Below the pieces are notes generated by a model. The model was not told the origin of the DNA and ran no database searches. It was given only the letters and a program-made list of their open reading frames with translations. Source: Pantoea sp. Ep11b (GTDB taxonomy: Bacteria > Pseudomonadota > Gammaproteobacteria > Enterobacterales > Enterobacteriaceae). Taken from it: a DNA stretch of 64,000 bases. The number at the start of each line of letters is the position of its first letter. Position 1 is the stretch's first letter. This document shows, in pieces, positions 1 to 9,251 of the stretch. Position numbers and translations under genes: made by a program. The DNA lies in NCBI RefSeq assembly GCF_040783975.1, contig NZ_CP160631.1, positions 3,038,001 through 3,102,000 of the forward strand. Reading direction: 5' to 3'.

Positions 1-1888
1 GTTCCTCGACCACTGGCGCGACATGAACTTCTCCTATGCCGCCGTGAAGCAGCTGGAAGGCAAATATCTGGTACAGAACCGCGTCTCCGGTGAAATCTAC
101 GAGAGCGCGCAGTTCCTCTACATTCTGGTCGCGGCCTGCCTCTTCTCCGGCTATCCGCGCGACACACGTATGGATTACATCAAGCGTTTCTATGATGCGA
201 TCTCGACGTTTAAAATCTCGCTGCCGACCCCGATCATGTCCGGCGTGCGTACCCCAACGCGTCAGTTCAGCTCCTGCGTGCTGATCGAGTGCGGCGACAG
301 CCTCGACTCCATTAACGCCACCTCCAGCGCCATCGTGAAATATGTTTCTCAGCGTGCCGGTATCGGCATCAACGCGGGCCGTATCCGTGCGCTGGGCAGC
401 CCGATTCGCGGCGGTGAAGCGTTCCACACCGGCTGTATCCCGTTCTACAAACATTTCCAGACCGCAGTGAAGTCCTGTTCTCAGGGCGGCGTGCGTGGCG
501 GTGCCGCTACGCTGTTCTACCCGATGTGGCATCTGGAAATCGAAAGCCTGCTGGTGCTGAAAAACAACCGTGGTGTTGAAGGCAACCGCGTGCGTCACAT
601 GGACTACGGCGTCCAGCTCAACAAGATGATGTATCAGCGCCTGCTGAAAGGCGAAGATATCACGCTGTTCAGCCCGTCTGACGTGCCTGGCCTGTATGAC
701 GCCTTCTTCGCTGATCAGGATGAATTTGAGCGCCTTTACACCAAATATGAGCAGGATGAGAGCATCCGCAAACAGCGCGTGAAAGCGGTCGATCTCTTCT
801 CGCTGATGATGCAGGAACGCGCCTCAACCGGCCGTATCTACATCCAGAACGTTGACCACTGCAACACGCACAGCCCGTTTGATCCGAGCATCGCGCCGGT
901 TCGCCAGTCTAACCTCTGCCTGGAAATCGCCCTGCCGACCAAACCGCTGGAAGACGTTAACGATGAAAATGGTGAGATCGCCCTCTGTACGCTTTCCGCC
1001 TTCAACCTCGGTGCGATCGAAAGCCTCGATGACCTGGAAGAGCTGGCGACCCTGGCCGTCCGCGCCCTCGATGCCCTGCTCGATTATCAGGACTACCCGA
1101 TTCCGGCTGCACAGCGTGGTGCAATGGGTCGTCGTACTCTGGGTATCGGCGTCATCAACTACGCCTACTACCTGGCGAAACATGGTGTGCGCTACTCCGA
1201 CGGCAGTGCAAATGGCCTGACGCACAAAACCTTTGAAGCCATTCAGTACTACCTGCTGAAAGCCTCAAACGAACTGGCGAAAGAGCAAGGTGCCTGCCCG
1301 TGGTTCAATGAAACCACCTATGCGCAGGGCATTCTGCCGATCGACACCTACAAGAAAGACCTGGATGCGATCAGCAATGAACCGCTGCATCTCGACTGGG
1401 AAGCGCTGCGTGAAGCGATCAAAACGCACGGCCTGCGCAACTCCACGCTGTCGGCACTGATGCCATCTGAGACCTCATCGCAGATCTCCAATGCCACCAA
1501 CGGCATTGAGCCGCCACGCGGCCACATCAGCATCAAGGCTTCCAAAGATGGCATCCTGCGCCAGGTGGTGCCGGAGTATGACCGTCTGAAAGATCAGTAT
1601 GAGCTGCTGTGGGAAATGCCAAACAACGACGGCTACCTGCAGCTGGTGGGTCTGATGCAGAAATTCATCGACCAGGCGATCTCCTCCAACACCAACTACG
1701 ATCCGTCACGCTTTGCCAACGGCAAGGTGCCGATGAAGCAGCTGCTGAAAGATCTGCTGACCGCGTATAAGTTCGGCGTGAAAACGCTCTACTATCAGAA
1801 CACCCGTGACGGTGCAGAAGATGCGCAGGATGACCTGGCACCTTCTATCCAGGATGATGGCTGCGAGAGCGGCGCCTGTAAGATCTAA
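1..1888 (+). CDS. nrdA: Ribonucleoside-diphosphate reductase class Ia, alpha subunit (5' partial)
   Basis: Catalytic R1 subunit that reduces ribonucleoside diphosphates to deoxyribonucleotides together with NrdB. The window opens inside the gene; 629 codons are visible against about 761 in E. coli, so the N-terminal ATP-cone region lies outside. Key residues are present: the thiyl-radical cysteine in NLCLE (codon 917-919) with the catalytic Glu two codons on, the redox pair equivalent to C225 (275-277) and C462 (986-988), the tyrosine pair in LYYQNTRDG, and the C-terminal GCESGACKI cysteines (1862-1864, 1877-1879) that pass electrons from thioredoxin or glutaredoxin. nrdB follows after 75 bp. 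Identity is near certain. Confidence 0.98.
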   Translation, partial: FLDHWRDMNFSYAAVKQLEGKYLVQNRVSGEIYESAQFLYILVAACLFSGYPRDTRMDYIKRFYDAISTFKISLPTPIMSGVRTPTRQFSSCVLIECGDSLDSINATSSAIVKYVSQRAGIGINAGRIRALGSPIRGGEAFHTGCIPFYKHFQTAVKSCSQGGVRGGAATLFYPMWHLEIESLLVLKNNRGVEGNRVRHMDYGVQLNKMMYQRLLKGEDITLFSPSDVPGLYDAFFADQDEFERLYTKYEQDESIRKQRVKAVDLFSLMMQERASTGRIYIQNVDHCNTHSPFDPSIAPVRQSNLCLEIALPTKPLEDVNDENGEIALCTLSAFNLGAIESLDDLEELATLAVRALDALLDYQDYPIPAAQRGAMGRRTLGIGVINYAYYLAKHGVRYSDGSANGLTHKTFEAIQYYLLKASNELAKEQGACPWFNETTYAQGILPIDTYKKDLDAISNEPLHLDWEALREAIKTHGLRNSTLSALMPSETSSQISNATNGIEPPRGHISIKASKDGILRQVVPEYDRLKDQYELLWEMPNNDGYLQLVGLMQKFIDQAISSNTNYDPSRFANGKVPMKQLLKDLLTAYKFGVKTLYYQNTRDGAEDAQDDLAPSIQDDGCESGACKI

Positions 1889-1893
1889 TGGTC

Positions 1894-1915
1894 AGGCGGG
1901 AGATCCCTCCCGCCT
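1894..1915 (+). other. Intercistronic hairpin between nrdA and nrdB
   Basis: A perfect 9-bp stem (AGGCGGGAG at 1894-1902, CTCCCGCCT at 1907-1915) closed by a 4-nt loop, starting 6 nt after the nrdA stop. No U-tract follows, so it is not a standard terminator. It could protect the nrdA 3' end or tune the nrdA to nrdB ratio (inference). Confidence 0.6.
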
Positions 1916-1963
1916 CATTCATTTCACGAGGCCTGGCTTCGTCTACTTTTTTGGACAACATTT

Positions 1964-3094
1964 ATGGCTTACTCCACTTTCTCACAGAACAAAAATGATC
2001 AGCTGAAAGAGCCGATGTTTTTCGGTCAGTCGGTAAACGTGGCGCGCTTCGATCAGCAAAAATATGACATCTTTGAAAAGCTGATTGAAAAGCAGCTCTC
2101 CTTCTTCTGGCGCCCGGAAGAAGTGGACGTTTCGCGCGACCGCATCGACTACCAGGCACTGCCTGAGCATGAAAAACATATTTTCATCAGCAACCTGAAG
2201 TACCAGACGCTGCTGGATTCGATTCAGGGCCGCAGCCCGAACGTGGCACTGCTGCCGCTGATCTCAATTCCTGAACTGGAAACCTGGGTTGAAACCTGGG
2301 CGTTCTCCGAGACGATCCACTCCCGTTCTTACACCCACATCATCCGTAACATCGTCAACGATCCGGCGCTGGTGTTCGACGATATCGTCACCAACGAGCA
2401 GATCCTGGCGCGTGCGCAGGATATCTCGCGCTATTACGACGATCTGATTGAGATGACCAACTACTGGCATCAGCTGGGCGAAGGCACACATCAGGTTAAC
2501 GGCAAACAGGTCGTCGTCAGCCTGCGCGCCCTGAAGAAGCAGCTCTATATCTGCCTGATGAGCGTCAATGCGCTGGAAGCGATCCGTTTCTATGTCAGCT
2601 TCGCCTGTTCGTTCGCTTTCGCTGAGCGTGAGCTGATGGAAGGCAATGCCAAAATCATCAAACTGATCGCCCGCGATGAAGCCCTGCACCTGACCGGCAC
2701 GCAGCACATGCTGAACCTGCTGCGCAGCGGCGAAGACGATCCCGAGATGAAAGAGATTGCCGCAGAGTGCCGCGAAGAGTGCTTCGAGCTGTTTAAGAAA
2801 GCCGCACTGCAGGAGAAAGAGTGGGCGGACTATCTGTTCAGTGGCGGTTCGATGATCGGCCTGAACAAAGATATCCTCTGCCAGTACATCGAGTACATCA
2901 CCAACATCCGTATGCAGGCAGTGGGCCTGGATCTGCCGTTCCAGACCCGCTCAAACCCGATTCCGTGGATCAACTCCTGGCTGGTCTCTGACAACGTGCA
3001 GGTCGCGCCACAGGAAGTGGAAGTGAGCTCCTATCTGGTGGGTCAGATCGATTCTGAAGTGGGCGCTAACGACTTCGACGACTTCCAGCTCTGA
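1964..3094 (+). CDS. nrdB: Ribonucleoside-diphosphate reductase class Ia, beta subunit
   Basis: R2 subunit that houses the diferric-tyrosyl radical cofactor and generates the thiyl radical in NrdA. Its 376 aa equal the E. coli protein. The radical tyrosine is Y123 (Y122 in E. coli numbering without Met) in HSRSYTH, and iron ligands include D85, E116 and H119, plus the later helix [12 protein letters not shown]. The C-terminal tail [16 protein letters not shown] is the peptide that docks on NrdA. It is the second gene of nrdAB-yfaE; yfaE begins 2 nt after the stop, which suggests translational coupling. Confidence 0.98.
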   Translation: MAYSTFSQNKNDQLKEPMFFGQSVNVARFDQQKYDIFEKLIEKQLSFFWRPEEVDVSRDRIDYQALPEHEKHIFISNLKYQTLLDSIQGRSPNVALLPLISIPELETWVETWAFSETIHSRSYTHIIRNIVNDPALVFDDIVTNEQILARAQDISRYYDDLIEMTNYWHQLGEGTHQVNGKQVVVSLRALKKQLYICLMSVNALEAIRFYVSFACSFAFAERELMEGNAKIIKLIARDEALHLTGTQHMLNLLRSGEDDPEMKEIAAECREECFELFKKAALQEKEWADYLFSGGSMIGLNKDILCQYIEYITNIRMQAVGLDLPFQTRSNPIPWINSWLVSDNVQVAPQEVEVSSYLVGQIDSEVGANDFDDFQL

Positions 3095-3096
3095 TT

Positions 3097-3357
3097 ATGA
3101 GCCGCGACGTTGTTATTCTGCGCAGTTCCGGCACCCGGCTGGAATGCACGGACGAGCACACCAGCCTGCTGACGCTGCTGGAGGCGAATAACTTCTGTGT
3201 GGAGTTTCAGTGCCGCGAAGGCTACTGCGGCTCCTGCCGGATGCGGCTGCTGAAAGGCGAAGTACACTACCCGCAGCAGCCACTGGCTTTTGTGCAGCAG
3301 GATGAGATCCTGCCCTGCTGCTGCAAAGCCAAAGGCGAGATTGAGCTTGAGTTATAA
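3097..3357 (+). CDS. yfaE: [2Fe-2S] ferredoxin that maintains the NrdB cofactor
   Basis: Small plant-type ferredoxin of 86 aa (84 in E. coli) known to help assemble and maintain the diferric-tyrosyl radical of NrdB. The cluster-binding cysteines are visible in CREGYCGSC (about residues 39-47) and in the later ILPCCC segment (about 74-79). It starts 2 nt after nrdB and ends the operon; the inverted repeat at 3419-3444 is its terminator. It acts in the cytoplasm. Confidence 0.95.
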   Translation: MSRDVVILRSSGTRLECTDEHTSLLTLLEANNFCVEFQCREGYCGSCRMRLLKGEVHYPQQPLAFVQQDEILPCCCKAKGEIELEL

Positions 3358-3418
3358 GGCTGGCCAGGAGATCTCGCGCTGCGTGAAGTCGCGTCAGCGC
3401 AGGCAAAGGTCAGAATCA

Positions 3419-3444
3419 GAACGGGCGCCTCAGGCGCCCGTTTT
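3419..3444 (+). terminator. Bidirectional rho-independent terminator, yfaE / CinA-like gene
   Basis: Stem ACGGGCGCC (3421-3429), loop TCA, GGCGCCCGT (3433-3441), then T residues on the plus strand. It lies between the convergent yfaE and CinA-like gene and can serve both, though the minus-strand T-run is short. Confidence 0.8.
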
Positions 3445-3456
3445 AATGTGCAGATG

Positions 3457-4653
3457 TTACTGCCGGACCGTTTCCACTACCTCAATCCAGCCGTGACCCG
3501 TGCTAACCTCACTGCCGTGAAGCCAGCGGCGCAGCATGTTCATCGCCATCATTGCCACCACCTTCTGCCGCGTCTCCAGATTATGGCGACCGGTGCTGAA
3601 CTTCACACGCTGACCCACGCTGCCGTCCGGCGTGTGCAGCGCGATTGAAATCGCCTCCTGATCCAGACTGCCCACCGAAAGCGCGAGGGTCGCCTGCTGC
3701 TGCGCTGCAAGCTGGCGGGTGCGGGCGACCTGCTGCTCCAGCGTCTCCGTCTGCGGCGGCAGAATATCTCCACCGCGCAGCGGTACGCTGGCCGACGCCA
3801 GCTGCCAGCAGAGCAGCCCGGCGGTGTATTGCTCGCTGACCGCGAGCAGCTCACCCCGTTGCACCAGCTCGCGGGCCAGCAGCGCCGGTAACCCTTCCGT
3901 ACCTTCGAAAATCGTGCACTCTGCCAGTTGCAGACGAACCTGCTGCCACACCTGCTCCATTGCCACCCGCTGGCTCGCCGGGCCGGTGAGCTTGATCTCG
4001 ATGATCGGCATAGAGGAGCGATAACCCATCACCACCCCTTCCGGCAGCGACAGCGGCTCCAGCTCCGCGGCGATGTCGCTTTCACCGCGACCAAAGGTGG
4101 TGAGCCGCAGGCAGATCGGTGGCTCAGGCGGCGAGAATTTCGCTTTCAGTCGCGGGATGATCTGCTGCTCCACCATCACTTTAAATTCCGACGGCACGCC
4201 GGGCGTAAAGAAGATCCAGCAGCGATTAAGTTGCAAAGCAAAACCGCAGGCGGTGCCAACCGGATTATCGATCAATTCCGCGCCAGCCGGGATCTCAGCC
4301 TGCTTGCGATTGCTGGCAGCCATGACGCGCCCCCGGCTGGCGAACCAGGCTTCCATCTGTGCCAGCCATTCGTGCTGCATCTCCAGCGCCACGCCACAGG
4401 CTCTGGCGGCGGCCAGCGCACTGAGATCGTCGCTGGTCGGTCCCAGCCCGCCATTCACAATCAGCACGTCGGCCTCGCGGCTGCGTGACTGCAGCGTGGC
4501 AATCAGCGATTCCAGTGAATCGCCTACCGTGGTGCGGCTGGTCATGGGCAGCCCCTGCTGAAACAGCACATCCGCCAGCCAGGCGGCGTTGGTATCGACG
4601 ATTTGGCCGTGCAGCACCTCATCCCCGGTTGACAGCATCTCTACTCTAATCAC
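3457..4653 (-). CDS. yfaY: CinA-like protein YfaY
   Basis: CinA-family protein of 398 aa (about 400 in E. coli YfaY). The N-terminal half is a MoCF-biosynthesis / ADP-ribose pyrophosphatase (COG1058) fold with the signatures LSTGDEVLHGQIVDTNA and VNGGLGPTSDD; the C-terminal half resembles the CinA deamidase domain (YTAGLLCWQLA) but is divergent. Family members act in pyridine-nucleotide recycling, but the exact substrate of YfaY is unclear. The start is GTG with AAGGAGA about 8 nt upstream. The E. coli neighbours glp, yfaD and yfaUVWX are missing here; it faces nrdAB-yfaE. Confidence 0.88.
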   Translation of the reverse strand: MIRVEMLSTGDEVLHGQIVDTNAAWLADVLFQQGLPMTSRTTVGDSLESLIATLQSRSREADVLIVNGGLGPTSDDLSALAAARACGVALEMQHEWLAQMEAWFASRGRVMAASNRKQAEIPAGAELIDNPVGTACGFALQLNRCWIFFTPGVPSEFKVMVEQQIIPRLKAKFSPPEPPICLRLTTFGRGESDIAAELEPLSLPEGVVMGYRSSMPIIEIKLTGPASQRVAMEQVWQQVRLQLAECTIFEGTEGLPALLARELVQRGELLAVSEQYTAGLLCWQLASASVPLRGGDILPPQTETLEQQVARTRQLAAQQQATLALSVGSLDQEAISIALHTPDGSVGQRVKFSTGRHNLETRQKVVAMMAMNMLRRWLHGSEVSTGHGWIEVVETVRQ

Positions 4654-4795
4654 GTCGGGTTCTCCTTTTCACGTTTGCTTAACTGTAGGAAGTCCGCCAG
4701 AGAAACACAATTGGTCGCGTCAGCGAATATGGCTGTGACGTCCGGAGCAGCACGTAGCGTATAAAACCGGGGAATGGCGCAGGAGTGGAAAACAA

Positions 4796-4820
4796 AAACG
4801 GCGGGATCGCCCCGCCGTTT
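4796..4820 (-). terminator. Rho-independent terminator of elaB
   Basis: Stem ACGGCGGG (4798-4805) with CCCGCCGT (4811-4818), extended by A:T pairs, loop of 5 nt. On the minus strand it is followed by TTTTTGTTTT. It lies 35 bp after the elaB stop. Confidence 0.85.
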
Positions 4821-4854
4821 ATTTATTCACGTTCATGGTGTCAGCCGGTCGCGA

Positions 4855-5166
4855 TTAGCGACTCGCCAGCAGCAGACCCAGAACCAGGCCAGCCGTTGCG
4901 CCGATACCGACACCCTGCCACGGTTTCTCGTGCACATAGTCGTCAGCCCGGTATGCGGCCTGTTTCGCGCGATAGTAGTAGCTGTCGGACGCCTGGCTGA
5001 CGCGGGATTTCACGTCGTTCAGCGCCTGTTCGGCTTTGCTTTTAAGCTCAATGTACTTCTGATCGGCCGGATCGCCTGATGATTTAAGCACTTCTTCCAG
5101 CGTTTCAGTCAGTAACGCAATATCGTCATCGAGGCCCGTTTCGAATTGATTTGTCTGATTTACCAT
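4855..5166 (-). CDS. elaB: Membrane-anchored ribosome-binding protein ElaB (DUF883)
   Basis: Member of the ElaB/YqjD/YgaM family, inner-membrane tail-anchored proteins that bind ribosomes and are induced in stationary phase in E. coli. The protein has 103 aa: a hydrophilic, helix-rich N-terminal part and a C-terminal glycine-rich membrane segment (GVGIGATAGLVLGLLLA, about residues 84-100). I chose the ATG at 5166 because GGAGGAAAC sits just upstream and the E. coli protein starts equivalently; a longer reading from 5199 is less likely. A sigma-S-like -10 element lies at 5199-5208. It is single-gene and terminated by 4796-4820. Confidence 0.93.
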   Translation of the reverse strand: MVNQTNQFETGLDDDIALLTETLEEVLKSSGDPADQKYIELKSKAEQALNDVKSRVSQASDSYYYRAKQAAYRADDYVHEKPWQGVGIGATAGLVLGLLLASR

Positions 5167-5501
5167 CGTTTCCTCCGTGTGAATTGCAAAGCAGTTCATT
5201 AACTATAGTCACAATCTGGCGAACTGCTGATTTCCTGCGCCAGGAATCCCCTGATTTTTCATCTGCTAAAAGCGGACGATCCCGGCGGCCTGCCGCTTCG
5301 CTGCGCAAAGAAGTGTAAGACCCGGCCGCCGCCCCTGAATTTCGCTTCGCTTCTTTGATTAATCTGATAAATTTTAACGTGACTGAATTTTCCAGTAACC
5401 CTGCTGTCGTACCCCTCTGTTGCCTGTGATTATCGGGCCATGAAAGTGCATTCTGCACGACAGTCACGACACCCTCGAACAGCTAAGGAATGATTTCTGG
5501 C
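5167..5501. promoter_or_regulatory. Divergent intergenic region elaB / opgD
   Basis: 335 bp without a convincing gene, carrying both divergent promoters. On the minus strand 5208-5199 reads CTATAGTTAA, one base from the sigma-S extended -10 consensus CTATACTTAA, about 33 nt before the elaB start; this agrees with the known RpoS control of E. coli elaB. AT-rich DNA at about 5350-5390 is the likely opgD promoter zone, but I cannot pick a firm -35/-10 pair. Confidence 0.45.
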
Positions 5502-7160
5502 ATGAATCGAAGAATGTTTATGAAAGCGTCAATGGCCTTCTCGGCCGTCAGCGGCATGACCGGCCTCTCCACGCTGTTTGCGCAATCCGCATGGGCAGAA
5601 GATGGCATTGCTGACGGGAATGCCGTGCGCTTCGATTTCGACGTACTGAAGAAAAACGCGGCGGCACTGGCGAAAAAGCCCTGGGGCGGCGCGCCTGGCG
5701 CACTGCCGGAGACCCTGGCCACGCTGACGCCGCAGGCGTACAACGAAATTCAGTATGATGCGAATCACTCGCTGTGGAACAATCTGCCGGACCGTCAGCT
5801 GGATGTGCAGTTCTTCCATGTAGGCATGGGTTTTAAGCGGCGCATCCGTATGTTCTCTGTGGATGGCGAGAGCCGTGAGGCGCGCGAAATTCACTTCCGC
5901 CCGGAGCTGTTCAACTACAACAATGCCGGTGTCGACACAAAGCAGCTGGAGGGCAAGACTGATCTCGGCTTCGCCGGTTTCCGCGCCTTTAAAAAACCAG
6001 AACTGGCTCGTCGCGATATCGTCTCTTTCCTCGGTGCCAGCTACTTCCGCGCGGTTGACGAAACCTTCCAGTATGGCCTCTCCGCACGCGGCGTCGCCAT
6101 CAACACCTTCAGCAATGGACAGGAAGAGTTCCCGGATTTCACCGCCTTCTGGTTTGAAACGCCAAAAGCGGAGGACACCACCTTTACCTGTTACGCCCTG
6201 CTGGATGGTGCCAGCCTCACCGGCGCCTACAAGTTTATTATCCACTGCGAAGAGAAGCGCGTGGTGATGGAGGTGGAGAACCACCTGTTCGCCCGTAAAG
6301 AGATCCGTCAGATTGGTATCTCGCCGATGACCAGTATGTTCAGCTGCGGCACCAACGAGCGCCGCATGTGCAACACCTATCATCCGCAGATCCACGACTC
6401 CGATCGCCTGGCGATGTGGACCGGGAAAGGTGAATGGATTGCCCGTCCGCTCAACAATCCGCAGCGTCTGCAGTTCAACGCCTACGAAGATGAGAATCCG
6501 CGTGGCTTTGGCCTGCTGCAGCTCAATCACGACTTCAAAGATTATCAGGATGTGATTGGCTGGTATGACAAACGGCCAAGCCTGTGGGTGGAGCCGGTCG
6601 GCAAATGGGGCAAAGGCGCGATCAACCTGATGGAGATCCCGACCACCGGTGAAACCCTGGATAATATCGTCTGCTTCTGGCAGCCATCTGAGCCGGTCAA
6701 AGCGGGCAGCGAGCTGAGCTTCGCCTATAAACTCTACTGGAGCGGTCTGCCGCCGGTGCGCAGCGGTCTGGCGCGCGTTGACGCCACCCGTACCGGTATC
6801 GGTGGCTTCCCGGAAGGCTGGGCGCCTGGCGAACACTTCCCGGAAACCTGGTGCCGCCGCTTCGCTATCGACTTTATTGGTGGTGACCTGCAGGCCGCGG
6901 CCCCCAAAGGCATTGAGCCGGTGATCACCGTCTCATCCGGCAGCGTGAAGCAGGTTGAGATCCTCTATGTCGATCCGCTGAAAGGCTATCGCATCCTGTT
7001 TGACTGGTATCCGAACAGCGACTCCACGCAGCCGGTGGAGATGCGCCTGTTCCTGCGCAGCAAAGAGGAGACGCTGAGCGAAACCTGGCTCTATCAGTAC
7101 CACCCGCCTGCGCCGGATCAGCGGAAATATGTCGACGACCGTCAGATGACGGTGGGTTGA
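5502..7160 (+). CDS. opgD: Periplasmic glucan (OPG/MDO) biosynthesis protein D
   Basis: OpgD (MdoD) controls backbone structure of osmoregulated periplasmic glucans. The protein has 552 aa (551 in E. coli). The N-terminus [10 protein letters not shown] carries the twin-arginine pair at residues 3-4, followed by a hydrophobic stretch and a likely cleavage after QSAWA (about residue 32), fitting Tat export to the periplasm. Conserved family stretches include [15 protein letters not shown] and [15 protein letters not shown] start at 5502 rather than the in-frame ATG at 5490 because AAGGAA (5485-5490) overlaps the first ATG and the length then fits the family. In E. coli the gene lies elsewhere, far from elaB. 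Confidence 0.95.
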   Translation: MNRRMFMKASMAFSAVSGMTGLSTLFAQSAWAEDGIADGNAVRFDFDVLKKNAAALAKKPWGGAPGALPETLATLTPQAYNEIQYDANHSLWNNLPDRQLDVQFFHVGMGFKRRIRMFSVDGESREAREIHFRPELFNYNNAGVDTKQLEGKTDLGFAGFRAFKKPELARRDIVSFLGASYFRAVDETFQYGLSARGVAINTFSNGQEEFPDFTAFWFETPKAEDTTFTCYALLDGASLTGAYKFIIHCEEKRVVMEVENHLFARKEIRQIGISPMTSMFSCGTNERRMCNTYHPQIHDSDRLAMWTGKGEWIARPLNNPQRLQFNAYEDENPRGFGLLQLNHDFKDYQDVIGWYDKRPSLWVEPVGKWGKGAINLMEIPTTGETLDNIVCFWQPSEPVKAGSELSFAYKLYWSGLPPVRSGLARVDATRTGIGGFPEGWAPGEHFPETWCRRFAIDFIGGDLQAAAPKGIEPVITVSSGSVKQVEILYVDPLKGYRILFDWYPNSDSTQPVEMRLFLRSKEETLSETWLYQYHPPAPDQRKYVDDRQMTVG

Positions 7161-7164
7161 TGAA

Positions 7165-7192
7165 AAAAGGCGAGACTCCGGTCTCGCCTTTT
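7165..7192. terminator. Bidirectional terminator opgD / elaA
   Basis: AAAA then GGCGAGAC (7169-7176), loop TCCG, GTCTCGCC (7181-7188) then TTTT: an 8-bp GC stem extended by four A:T pairs and flanked by A and T runs, placed between the convergent opgD and elaA. Confidence 0.9.
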
Positions 7193-7200
7193 CTTATGTC

Positions 7201-7659
7201 TTATGGCGCGCGCTTTCGCATATCAACGTGCGGAATACCATCCTCCGGATAGGTCTCCCCCACCGCGATAAAGCCGTGCTGCTGGTAGAAGTTTTCCAGA
7301 TGAGCCTGCGCGGAGAGAAACAGGTCTCGCCCCGGCCAGTGCTGCTGACAGCGGGCGATGGCCTGCTCCATCAGACGGTTGCCCAGCCGTGCACCCCGCA
7401 CCCGATCCGAAACGATGACGCGTCCGATCTTCACCGGACTGCTCTCATCCTCCGGGGAGAGGAGTCGCGCATAGGCCACCAGTTGTCCCCCGGCCATGCC
7501 CAGCAGATGGCGGTTGTCTGCCCGCAGATCGTTACCATCCACGTCCAGATAGGCGCACTGCTGCTCCACCACGAACACGGCGCTGCGCAACGCCAGCAGC
7601 GCATAGAGTTCATGCGGCGTGAGTTCACTGTGATGTCTGTCCTGCCACTCAATGTCCAT
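7201..7659 (-). CDS. elaA: GNAT-family N-acetyltransferase ElaA
   Basis: 152-aa acetyltransferase of the GNAT superfamily (153 aa in E. coli). The acetyl-CoA binding region is visible as VIVSDRVRGARLGNRLMEQA (about residues 82-101), with family landmarks RSAVFVVEQ near residue 28 and the C-terminal NFYQQHGFIAVGE / EDGIPHVDM. The physiological substrate of ElaA is not known. AGGGAG precedes the ATG. It lies downstream of nuoN on the same strand but behind the nuo terminator, so it is probably transcribed on its own. Confidence 0.93.
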   Translation of the reverse strand: MDIEWQDRHHSELTPHELYALLALRSAVFVVEQQCAYLDVDGNDLRADNRHLLGMAGGQLVAYARLLSPEDESSPVKIGRVIVSDRVRGARLGNRLMEQAIARCQQHWPGRDLFLSAQAHLENFYQQHGFIAVGETYPEDGIPHVDMRKRAP

Positions 7660-7735
7660 GGTCTCTCCCTGCTGAATGAAAGGGATACATTACCTGAGCG
7701 CGCCATCCCCCGCACCTGCCGGTGCCCCGAACTGC

Positions 7736-7767
7736 AGATAAAAAAAATCAGGCCCGAAGGCCTGATT
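7736..7767 (-). terminator. Terminator of the nuo operon
   Basis: Perfect 9-bp stem AATCAGGCC (7746-7754) / GGCCTGATT (7759-7767). On the minus (transcribed) strand the loop is TTCG and a run of about eight T follows. It lies 20 bp after the nuoN stop and ends the complex I operon. Confidence 0.93.
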
Positions 7768-7787
7768 AATTCGTCGCAGAGTGCGGT

Positions 7788-9245
7788 TTACATCAGTGGC
7801 TGGGCCAGCTGCACCAGTCTGATGAGCGGCTGCGGGTACACCCCTAACAGCAGCACCAGAATGGCGGAGATCAGCACCACCACACCACCGGCCGTAAACG
7901 CCCAGTTCGCCGGAGTGTCACGGGTATGCAGTTCCGGCGGGCTGAGGTAGAGACTCACGGTCACGCGCAGATAGTAGTAGAGACCAATCGCACTGCCCGC
8001 CACCACGGCACCGGTCAGCCACCAGAGGTGGGCACTGACGCCTGATGCGATGACGTAGAACTTACCGATAAAGCCCAGCGTCATTGGGATCCCGGCCAGC
8101 GACAGCATCATCACGGTCATGACCGCAGAGAGGATTGGACGATGCCAGAACAGACCACGATAGGAGTAGAGCGAGTCGGCATCCGGGCCACGATACGGGC
8201 TGGACATCAGGCTCACCACGCCAAAGGCGCCCAGGCTGCTGAAGAGGTAACCTGCCAGATAGACGCCGGAGGTTTCCAGCGATAGCTGATGATCTTTTAC
8301 CGCGATCAGCGCCACCAGCAGATAGCCGAGGTGCGCAATCGAGGAGTACCCCAGCAGACGCTTGATGTTGCTCTGCGAAATCGCCATCAGGTTACCGAAC
8401 AGAATCGATACGAAGGCGATCACTGCCAGCACGGTGCGAACGGCTTCGCTGTCGGTCACCGGCGCATACATGAACAGGCGCATGATGACACCGAAGATCG
8501 CAATCTTACTGGCGGTGGCCAGGAAGGTGGAGACCGGCGCAGGCGCACCCTGATAGACATCCGGCGTCCAGAGATGGAACGGCACCAGCGAGAGCTTAAA
8601 GCCCAGACCGATGATCATCATGCCCAGCCCTACCAGCAGCAGCGGTTCATGGATCATGCTGTCAGTCAGACTTTTGCCCAGCGCCACAAAGCTCAGGTTG
8701 CCGGAGTCCGCGTAGATCAGCGCGATGCCAAACAGCAGGAATGAGGAGGCCGCCGCCGACAGAATGGTATATTTCAGCGCCGCTTCCAGCGAACGTTTCT
8801 GGCGGAATGCGTAGCCAATCAGACCAAACAGCGGCAGTGACAGCAGCTCAATCCCGATGAACAGCGAGGCCAGATGGTTAGCGCTGGCCAGCACGATGCC
8901 GCCCAGGGCCGCAATCAGGACCAGCAGATAGAACTCATCTTTGTTATCGGGATAACCTGCCAGCCACGGATAGGCAAAGGTACAGGTCGCCAGACTGGCC
9001 AGCATCACCAGCGCGGTATAGAACATCGCATAGCCGTCGATACGCAGCAGCGGCGTCACATCCATCGCGCCGACCTGCCCGACAAAGTAGAGCGAGAGCA
9101 GCGCCAGGTTCAGGCCAGCCACCGTTAGCGTGGCGTTAACGAAGTGGTTGCGTCGCCAGGCAATGGAGAGCATCACAACCACCACCGTCAATCCGACGAT
9201 TAACAGCGGCAGCAACGCAATCAATTGTTGAGGAGTTATTGTCAT
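7788..9245 (-). CDS. nuoN: NADH:quinone oxidoreductase subunit N
   Basis: Antiporter-like proton-pumping membrane subunit of complex I, 485 aa as in E. coli, with about 14 predicted membrane helices. The broken-helix and charged pump residues of the family can be traced: [36 protein letters not shown] (a conserved Lys plus HLWTPD signature) and the Lys in [15 protein letters not shown]. It is the last gene of the operon, 6 nt after nuoM. It acts in the inner membrane. Confidence 0.97.
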   Translation of the reverse strand: MTITPQQLIALLPLLIVGLTVVVVMLSIAWRRNHFVNATLTVAGLNLALLSLYFVGQVGAMDVTPLLRIDGYAMFYTALVMLASLATCTFAYPWLAGYPDNKDEFYLLVLIAALGGIVLASANHLASLFIGIELLSLPLFGLIGYAFRQKRSLEAALKYTILSAAASSFLLFGIALIYADSGNLSFVALGKSLTDSMIHEPLLLVGLGMMIIGLGFKLSLVPFHLWTPDVYQGAPAPVSTFLATASKIAIFGVIMRLFMYAPVTDSEAVRTVLAVIAFVSILFGNLMAISQSNIKRLLGYSSIAHLGYLLVALIAVKDHQLSLETSGVYLAGYLFSSLGAFGVVSLMSSPYRGPDADSLYSYRGLFWHRPILSAVMTVMMLSLAGIPMTLGFIGKFYVIASGVSAHLWWLTGAVVAGSAIGLYYYLRVTVSLYLSPPELHTRDTPANWAFTAGGVVVLISAILVLLLGVYPQPLIRLVQLAQPLM

Positions 9246-9251
9246 GGCGAA

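Noticed and set aside
5126..5467. Minus-strand frame in the elaB/opgD gap
   Set aside because: Overlaps the elaB start in another frame, covers the promoter region, and has no ribosome site.
5529..6836. Long minus-strand reading frame of 435 codons opposite opgD
   Set aside because: It lies wholly within opgD, which matches a known family over its full length; such antisense frames are common in GC-rich genes with biased third positions. No ribosome site or recognisable domain.
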